From the NCBI RefSeq assembly GCF_950295315.1, contig NC_080185.1, positions 48,775,237 through 48,839,236 of the forward strand: DNA of 64,000 nucleotides, in the 5' to 3' direction. The notes under the pieces were generated by a model. The model saw only the letters and a program-made list of their open reading frames with translations. It was not told the DNA's origin and did no database searches. The DNA comes from Erinaceus europaeus. Lineage: Eukaryota > Chordata > Mammalia > Eulipotyphla > Erinaceidae. Below, in pieces: positions 57,484-64,000 of this stretch. Every line of letters begins with the position of its first letter. Position 1 is the stretch's first letter. The translations under genes were made by a program, and so were the position numbers.

Positions 57484-59055
57484 GGTCCAGCCTCTGTGGA
57501 GAGCAGTCTGGAGAACTATCACAAGGCAAGACATGGACCTTCCATATGACCCAGTAATTCCTCTCCTGGGGGTATACCCCAAGGACTCCATAACACCCAA
57601 ACAAAGAGATGTGTGTACTCCTATGTTCATAGCAGCACAATTCATAATAGCTAAAACCTGGAAGCAACCCAAGTGCCCAACAACAGAAGAGTGGCTGAGA
57701 AATCTGTGGTATATATACATAATGGAATACTATGCAGCTACTAAGAACAATGAACTCAACTTCTCTGATCAATCTTGGTCAGAGCTAGAAGGAATTATGT
57801 TAAGTGAGCTAAGTCATAAAGATAAAGATGAGTATGGGATGATCCCACTCATCAACAGAAGTTGAAAAGAAGATCAGAAAGGGAAACTAAAAGCAGGATC
57901 TGACTAAATTGAAAGTAGGGCACCAAAGTAAAAACCCTGTGGTGAGGGGGACGGAGGACATGCAGCTTCCTGGGTGGGGGTTTAAGGGGTGGGTGAGATG
58001 GGACACAATATTTTGGTGGTGGGAATGGTGTTTATGTATATACCTATTAAATTGTAGTCATATAAATCACCATTTAATTAATATGAGAGGGGGAATATTG
58101 ATTGTATGTCTAACAAAGGGACTTTCAAAGTTAAACTAATTACCAAATAATGTGATGATAACAATAACTGTCCATTGTCTTCTTGAGCCCTAAGACAGCA
58201 GGAACCTCACATCTCCATTATAGAACCTAAACTTCCCCCAGTCCTGGAACTCTAGGGTAGGGCCCACTTTCCTATATGCTTCTCCCAATTCTTATAAAAT
58301 AATATTGCATCCACTGATCACAACCTAATCAAAGCAAGGAGTGCCACTCCAGCATGCTTCACTTCAGACTCTGACTAGAGACTTCAGGTGTGGAATGACA
58401 ACCATTCAGCTTCATCACTCGGGTGAGACCTTTCCTTTCCTATTCTCTAATTCCATCCCAGGTGGTTCACTTCCTAACAAAGTCCCAAAACCTAGACATA
58501 GACCAAGTTCCTGGAGATAGAGCATATGTTCACAGGTATCCATAAACTAGGGCAAATATATACCTGAAAGCAGTAGTACACTAGAGTTTGCAATGAGTAC
58601 CCCCCAACACTTCTTCTCCACTATTCCAACCTTTGGGGCTATGATTCTTCAACAATTTGTTTGGCTTTTGTATGTTAACTCTCTTTTCAGCCACCAGGTT
58701 CCAGATGCCATCAGGACGCCGGCCAGGCTTCCAGGACTGAAGACCCCACCGTGTCCTGAAGCTCCGCTTCCCCAGAGACTCACCCTACTAGGAATAGAGA
58801 GAGAGGCAGACTGGCAGTATGGGCCGACCAGTCAATGCCCATGTTCAGTGGGGAAGCAATTACAGAAGCCAGACCTCCCACCTTCTGCAACCCACAATGA
58901 CCCTGGGTCCATGCTCCCAGAGGGATAGACAATGGGAAAGCTATTGGGGAGAGGATGGAATATGGAGATTGGATGGTGGGAATTGTGTGGAGTTTTACCC
59001 CCCCATCCTATTATTTTGTTAATGTCTCCTTTCTTAAATAATAATAAAAAAGAAT
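57484..59055 (+). mobile_element. 5'-truncated L1 tail, plus strand
   Basis: The end of ORF2 (frame 57482-57865: [30 protein letters not shown], ending INRS with its stop) and a 3' UTR to AATAATAATAAAAAAG. The 3' UTR lacks ~200 bp near 58110, where GTATGTCTAACAAAGGGACTTTC joins two parts that are separate elsewhere. A few L1 bases lie left of the SINE. AATAGAG on both sides (about 57178 and 59052) may be the TSD. Confidence 0.85.
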
Positions 59056-60007
59056 AGAGATCTCTTGTTTTACAGCCTGCTTATCCTTCCAATACACTGT
59101 TTCTTTTTAGAAGAGTGAATCAAAAGTAATAATTCATGTTATAGGTAAAAAAAAAATAAGTTTAAATACATGGGCTCTGGAACTAAATGGCTTAGATTTA
59201 AATCTTGGTTATCTCAGTGATTGGTGGTGGCTCACTTGTTATGAAGCATAAGGACCCAGGTTCAATCCACAGGTTCCCCACGTGCAGGGGAAAGTTTTAT
59301 AAACAGTGAAACAGTGCTGCAAATGTCTTTCTTTGTCTTTCCCTCTCTACCACTTCGCTCTCAGTTTCTACCTATTTCCATCCAAGTAAACATAAATAAA
59401 TAAGTAAATTCTGCCCTAGTATTTCCATTTACAAGTTGTGTTTAGTCACGTAGAAAATTTCACTGTGCCTTGTTTCCTAGACTGTAAAATGAGGATAGTA
59501 GCACAGATTACTGCCTAAGGATATTGTGAGTAATAAATGAGTTCAAAAGTGTGAACTGCATAAATATGTACCAAAATTAGTGTGAGATCATTACTGCTTA
59601 TGTTGTTAATTCAGCCACATAATCAGTCACTTTAATATATTTCCAAGTTGGAGGCATTGCTTTCCATCAGTGCTTATTTCTAGCAAAATATAGAAATAGA
59701 TGAATTTATATTTAGTGTGCTCATTCATCCTTGCTGATCCAATTATATTAACTTTCCTTACTGAAACGTCTTTCCTCTCTGAGTACCCATTATCCTGTCC
59801 ATGTTTTCTATATCCCCTAATAACAATGATTGCTTATTCTGTCCACCTCTGGAAGTAGTTACTGTGTTCAAACTTGCCAAACTTCTTCCTCACCAGAACT
59901 GTCCAATATCTCTCCCACAAAGTGATGTCTAAAATGTGAATATATGTTTAATACACTGTCTTCCTTAAGGATACTGTGCTTCTAATAGTGATTCTCTGTA
60001 ATTTTGT
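59056..60007. other. mostly unassigned DNA with one SINE
   Basis: Apart from the family-B SINE at 59213-59400, nothing is recognised. Confidence 0.4.
59213..59400 (+). mobile_element. SINE family B, plus strand
   Basis: CTCAGTGATTGGTGGTGGCTCACTTGTTATGAAGCATAAGGACCCAGGTTCAATCC head, CACGTGCAGGGGAAAG, GTGAAACAGTGCTGC, and a CATAAATAAATAAG tail. GGTTCAATCC is a good B box. Confidence 0.78.
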
Positions 60008-60018
60008 AACTAAGCAGT

Positions 60019-60602
60019 CTTCTTCTTCTAGCGTTTGCCCTTCTTCTGTAGCCAGTCAACAGCATCAGGTTGAGCCTGATGTAAAGTTTCAAGACCTCCT
60101 TTGAATCTGGAGAGGTGGCAGTCATTGACTATGTGGGTCATAGTCTGTCTGTAGCCGCAGGGGCAATTCGGGTCGTTTCTGGCTCCCCAGCAATGGAACA
60201 TAGCGGCGCACCGGCCATGGCCTGTTCGATAGCGATTGAGGAGGGCCCAATCATAACGTGCTAGGTCAAAGCCGGGTTGACGCTTGCAGGGGTCTGTGAT
60301 GAGGTTTTTGTTCTTTACCTCAGCTGATTGCCAGCTCTGTTTCCAAGAGACTGGAACAGAGAAGTTCAGTGTAGGCATAGGGGACCAGATTGGGTGATGA
60401 GACGTCAAGCGTTGGACAGGGTGGGCGAAGATATCCGCGTATATTGGCAGGTCCGGTCGAGCGTAGACGTGGGAAATGAACTTAGATGATGCCGCATCCC
60501 GACGAATATCTGGCGGGGCAATGCTGCTAAGAACTGGCAGCCATGGAACCGAGGTGGAACGGATGGTTCCAGAAATTATCCTCATGGAGGAATATAATTT
60601 GG
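60019..60602 (-). mobile_element. 5'-truncated RTE-like LINE fragment, 584 bp, 11-bp TSD
   Basis: Perfect AACTAAGCAGT repeats at 60008-60018 and 60603-60613 bound an insertion that is not L1. On the minus strand it is coding almost throughout; the TAG stop (60030-60028) runs straight into AAGAAGAAG and the TSD, so there is essentially no 3' UTR and no poly(A). That layout is typical of RTE-clade LINEs. GC content is clearly higher than the surroundings. No stop or frameshift has accumulated, so the insertion is fairly recent. Confidence 0.9.
60028..60602 (-). pseudogene. C-terminal region of a non-LTR reverse transcriptase, 5'-truncated
   Basis: An open frame of ~191 codons runs from the truncation to the stop; the first ATG is at 60585 but is internal. 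It includes VLSSIAPPDIRRDAA, then WALLNRYRTGHGRCAAMFHCWG, and a Cys/His cluster CPCGYRQTMTHIVNDC, ending DAVDWLQKKGKR. From memory, this order (IAPPDIRR, then LNRxRTGxGRC, then CxCGxxQTMxHIVxxC, then WL) is the C-terminal part of reverse transcriptases of non-LTR elements common in arthropods, molluscs and other invertebrates. The RT catalytic core lies upstream and is absent. It has no resemblance to the L1 ORF2 C-terminus elsewhere in this window. Family assignment is unsearched. Confidence 0.8.
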
Positions 60603-60613
60603 AACTAAGCAGT

Positions 60614-62130
60614 AAGATTAATACTTATTTTTTATTTTTCAAATATTTGATGAGCCGTATCTTTGTACACATGTGATGTAACCATTCCTGAGACACTTTT
60701 TCATTCAGAGAGAGTAGTACACAAAGAAAAGGAAACATACCACGACACCAGATCTTCCTCTGATAACCATCACACCTCCCAGATGGTTTATTGCTTGAAT
60801 GTGGACTTAGTGCATTATAAAAATTTACCCTATATGATTAATGATTCCTCTCTTTTCCAAGGTGAATATATACATAGAGAATTTTAACTATTATGATAAG
60901 ACTGCGGAAGACAAAAGTGGGCCAACAATTTGTGAATATTTGTTACGCTATCATAGTTGATTCTCAGGAATGAGATATTACTTATTTCAGTTCAGAAATA
61001 GAGCCTATACTATATTAAAATGTATGGAATATTGATATCCTAGCTTAAAATCACTGTGTATTGCTTGTGCCAATTTTTAAGTATACTATACAGCCATATA
61101 TGAGTGCTTGTAGGCTTCAAAGTTCTTCAAATTCAGTATTCCATGAATTTAAGGGAGAAAAAATTAATGCTTCACCACTAGAAACTTAGTAATGTCATAC
61201 CCAACAAGAACAACAAAAACTCTCTTCTGAGCACCCCAACTATGCCTGTATTTCAGTCTATTCTGAAGACATTTTGGTGATTATTATTGTGACTTTGTAT
61301 CTCTCCTACAATTACCTCCTAACAAAGATGAGGCTTGTAAGGGACCCAGCTGGGTCCTATGAGGCTCTACTTTCTGTCCTAGCCTGAATAAAGGAGAAAA
61401 GAGGCTACTTGCCCTGTAGCACAAAAGCCACTTGGTGTGGTTGAACCAGGCCTTTTTGACATAGTGTACTAAAAGCACTATGGTGGGCTGCTTAATTATC
61501 CACTGGTGGGACTGACAAGCTCAGCAAGCAGCCTAGCACTTTGAGGTGGAGCATCTTTTTCATATCCATCCCCCATGATGTTTCCAGAAAGTCAGTGGTG
61601 CATGTTGTCTGTACTAAATCAACAAAACACATTCTACTCTTATAACTGCTGATATGAAAGGGAAAAATCCATTACATCAGAACATCAATGCACAATGACT
61701 TTGCATTATATCTATAACACACTATGTTTTATGGTATAAACACCTAGCATATGGATTGGTTTAATAATGCCATGACCTTGCAAAAATCTATTCAGAAAGG
61801 CTTAAGCATTTTATCACATAAATTAAAAAAAAAAGTACTTCTAGCATGACTCTTATTTTTGCTGAATTGTCTCATTCTGTTTTTCTGCCTTAGGGGAAAA
61901 ATCTAACTGGGGAGTTTATATTGATTTAGTAACTTCTCTGAAGCATTTCCTTGATAAATATATCTTCTTAGAAGTCCTCAGAATAACTTCTGAAAGGAAT
62001 GTATTTAAACAGTCCATTTATTTCCTTGGATTATTGCATAGTACCAGTCAGTTAACTGACCACCTATCATATGCAAAACAGTATGGTAGATGTCCTCATG
62101 AATGCATAATAAAGGAAGATGAATCTATTC
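60614..62130. other. non-coding DNA without recognised features
   Basis: 1.5 kb, AT-rich, no frame longer than ~75 codons and no repeat that I can name. Around 61300-61600 the composition is more even and there is an AATAAA (CCTGAATAAAGGAG), which might be a worn LTR, but nothing else supports that. Confidence 0.4.
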
Positions 62131-62139
62131 CCTAAAAAT

Positions 62140-62310
62140 ATAGGTAACAAGGCAGGAGAGAGCTCATCTAATAGGTTTCACACCTTGTCATCTGCAAAGT
62201 CCAGATTTAAATCCTGGCAATATACTGCAGTGCTTAGGACCCTGGGGGAAAACTTAGGTTCTGTGATGTACCTTTTGTCCTGCCTCTATCTGAGTAAAAA
62301 AAAAAGTATG
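62140..62310 (+). mobile_element. probable diverged tRNA-derived SINE (family C-like)
   Basis: GGCAGGAGAGAGCTCATCTAATAGGTTTCACACCTTGTCATCTGCAAAGTCCAGATTTAAATCCTGGC...CAGTGCTTAGG, then a run of A. The spacing is tRNA-like but weak. Confidence 0.4.
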
Positions 62311-62950
62311 CTAGGTTCAGTATAGTTACCTATGTGTGAAATCCATGACTTCCCAAAACTCAGCAAAGAGTAAGTAAAAACGGTTCTAAATACTGAAAAT
62401 GGCAAGGTCAATGAAATCAATCAAATAAATTTTAGCTTTAAAATGCTGATGGAATCTCAAAACACTCTACTTAATGTTAATATACAAATAAAAAACTTAA
62501 AGTAGCAGAAAACTGAACAAAACTGATAGCCATTAACAAAGACAGGCTAGGACACAACTTTTCAGATAGAGTGCTTACCTAACTATGCCCCAGGCCCTGG
62601 GTTACATCTTTGCCACCACATGAAGGCACTGTGGTCAGAACCACAGAAACTCCATGGATGGTGGAGCAGAATTCTGATGTCTTTCCACTTCTCTCATCTA
62701 TAACTCACATTTTCTATCCATTTTCAAAGGATATGGAATAAAAGTCGGACCAGGGAGTCCACTCAACAATTGTATATATGTAAGAGTCCAAGTTCATTCC
62801 TACACATTAAAGAAACTAAGGCTTTATTTACTTTGGTAGTGCAGAATGGAACATAATATGGTATCAAGGTGTTTACTTTCTTCTGATACATAAAGATCAA
62901 AAAAAAGCAATTAATAAGGGAAAAGGCATATAAGTCGATAATATAAATGG
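62311..62950. other. unassigned DNA, possible worn SINE at ~62560-62750
   Basis: 62565-62640 (AGATAGAGTGCTTACCTAACTATGCCCCAGGCCCTGGGTTACATC) has a tRNA-like look with GGCCCTGGGTTACATC at the B-box position, but no confident family. Confidence 0.35.
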
Positions 62951-62954
62951 CAAT

Positions 62955-63060
62955 ATAACTCCCCTGTAGGTGGGGAGCTGGGGCTCAAACCGGGATCTTT
63001 AGCCCGGTCATTGTGCTTACCTCCATGTACGCTTAACCCGCTGTGCTACTGCCCGACTTC
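62955..63060 (-). mobile_element. SINE family A head fragment, minus strand
   Basis: Minus strand: GGAAGTCGGGCAGTAGCACAGCGGGTTAAGCGTACATGG, GGTTTGAGCCCCAGCTCCCCACCTACAGGGGAG, then stops. Only the tRNA-derived head and the next block remain. Confidence 0.85.
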
Positions 63061-64000
63061 CTATTATTATTTTTATAATTTTCATTTATAAAAAGGAAAC
63101 AGTGACAAAAACCATAGGATAAGGGGGATACAATTCCATACAAATCCCACCACCAGGACTCCATATCCCATCTCCTCCCCTGATAGCTTTCCTATTCTTT
63201 ATCCATCTGGGAGTATGGACCCAGGGAAGGTCTGGCTTCTATAACTGCTTCCCCACTGAACATGGGGGTTGACAGGTAGATCCATACTCCCCAGCCTGTC
63301 TCTCTCTTTCACTAGTGGGGTAGAGCTCTGGGTAAGCAGGGCTCCAGGACACATTGGTAGGGTCATCTTCCCAAGGAAGTCCATTTGGCATCATCTTAGC
63401 ATCTGGAAACTGGTGGCTGAAAGATGAGTGAACATATAAAGCCAAACAAATTGTTGACTAATCATGAACCTAAAGGATGGAATAGTGTAGATGAAGAGTT
63501 GGGAGGGCCTCCATTTTGTAAATAGATAGTAGGCCTATTTTATTTATATATCATAACTATACTAGTTCTTTATTTTTTTTCTGAGCCTGAATTCTGATAT
63601 GCAGGTGGATACTAGTTATTGTCTGGGAAGACGATGTCATAGCTGGAAAAAGGACCAGAAAGCTAAATCAGGGAAGAGAGTAGCTCCCAAATATGGGAAA
63701 GATGTATGAATATTGCTAACTGTAAACCCCATCTATTTTATATGATCTGGGGCCCATATTCAGATTAGGAGCCTATGTGACCTCTGCATCCCTCTAGTTC
63801 TGAGCTCACATTCTTTTGTCATGAGTAGGAATGTTCTAAGCTGCCTCATTTCAGGACCCATCTTCCTCAGGTGGAACACAGAGTATGTTGTCCAGTCTCC
63901 CTTCGGAGGATGGAACATTCTCTGCCATTGTTGATCCACGTTGAGAGCAAGGTCCTATGGGGATCTATAAAGGGGTATATTATGTTGTTCCTGATAAAGA
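63061..64000 (-). mobile_element. L1 3' UTR, minus strand, running off the window
   Basis: Starts at the reversed tail (TTATAAAAAGGAAACAGTGACAAAAACCATAGGATAAGGGGGATACAATTCC) and follows the 3' UTR backwards through the CAGAAGCCAGACC and AATGTGTCCTGGAGC blocks, then into the older-type long 3' UTR (GTTAGCAATATTCATACATC...) to the window end. Presumably the tail of an L1 whose body lies to the right. Confidence 0.8.

Noticed and set aside
57154..57720. 188-codon minus-strand frame
   Set aside because: It runs antisense across an L1 tail and a SINE, so it is a chance frame.
60019..60602. Contaminating arthropod DNA in the assembly
   Set aside because: The fragment is bounded by a perfect TSD in AT-rich local DNA, and the related short element sits with its own TSD inside the tail of a mammalian L1. 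A contaminant would not show this.
61284..61620. Possible worn LTR or exon
   Set aside because: One AATAAA and more even base composition are not enough; no TG...CA ends, splice sites or conserved frame.

Overview
This is mammalian non-coding DNA, AT-rich and built almost entirely from nested retrotransposons. I found no host exon, CpG-island promoter of a cellular gene, rRNA or functional tRNA gene. The L1 family, with its ~1.3 kb 3' UTR, and the three tRNA-derived SINE families (called A, B and C here) match what I remember of hedgehog (Erinaceidae) repeats. That species call is from memory and was not searched.

Layout. 1-2 kb: old L1 tails and SINEs. 2-11 kb: two minus-strand L1s; one runs from its 5' UTR but has an in-frame internal deletion. 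11-18 kb: older plus-strand L1 pieces, a 122-bp hexamer satellite and an internally deleted L1. 18.49-25.90 kb: a full-length 7.4-kb plus-strand L1 with a perfect 16-bp target-site duplication (TSD). It carries two tandem 5' UTR units, ORF1 and ORF2, both broken, and sits inside the ORF1 of an older L1. 26-37 kb: that older L1 resumes, is cut by a 333-bp solo LTR, and is followed by more L1 and SINE layers. 37-44 kb: a 5'-truncated L1 followed by a second L1 tail. 44-50 kb: SINEs, a second LTR and L1 tails. 50-56 kb: an L1 flanked by an unusually long (~58 bp) target duplication, itself inside an older twin-primed (5'-inverted) L1. 57-59 kb: another L1 tail split by a near-consensus SINE. 59-64 kb: mostly unassigned DNA with one foreign-looking LINE fragment, ending in an L1 3' UTR.

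The most interesting material is not L1. Three insertions share the same 3' terminus, a TAG stop running straight into an (AAG)n tail. They are (i) a 584-bp 5'-truncated LINE fragment with an open 191-codon reading frame that resembles the C-terminal region of invertebrate-type non-LTR reverse transcriptases; (ii) a 195-bp short element that shares the last 55 bp of that LINE (53/55 identical) and whose 5' end can be folded by eye into an HDV-like self-cleaving ribozyme; and (iii) an insertion of only about 18 bp consisting of the tail alone. Each has its own clean 9-11 bp TSD, and all three prime at CA(G/C)T. Together they look like an RTE-like LINE and its short non-autonomous partner that moved in this germ line separately from L1. 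Horizontal origin is an inference that needs searching.

Limits: coordinates of old repeats are approximate (tens of bases), family names are descriptive, and no alignment or folding program was run.
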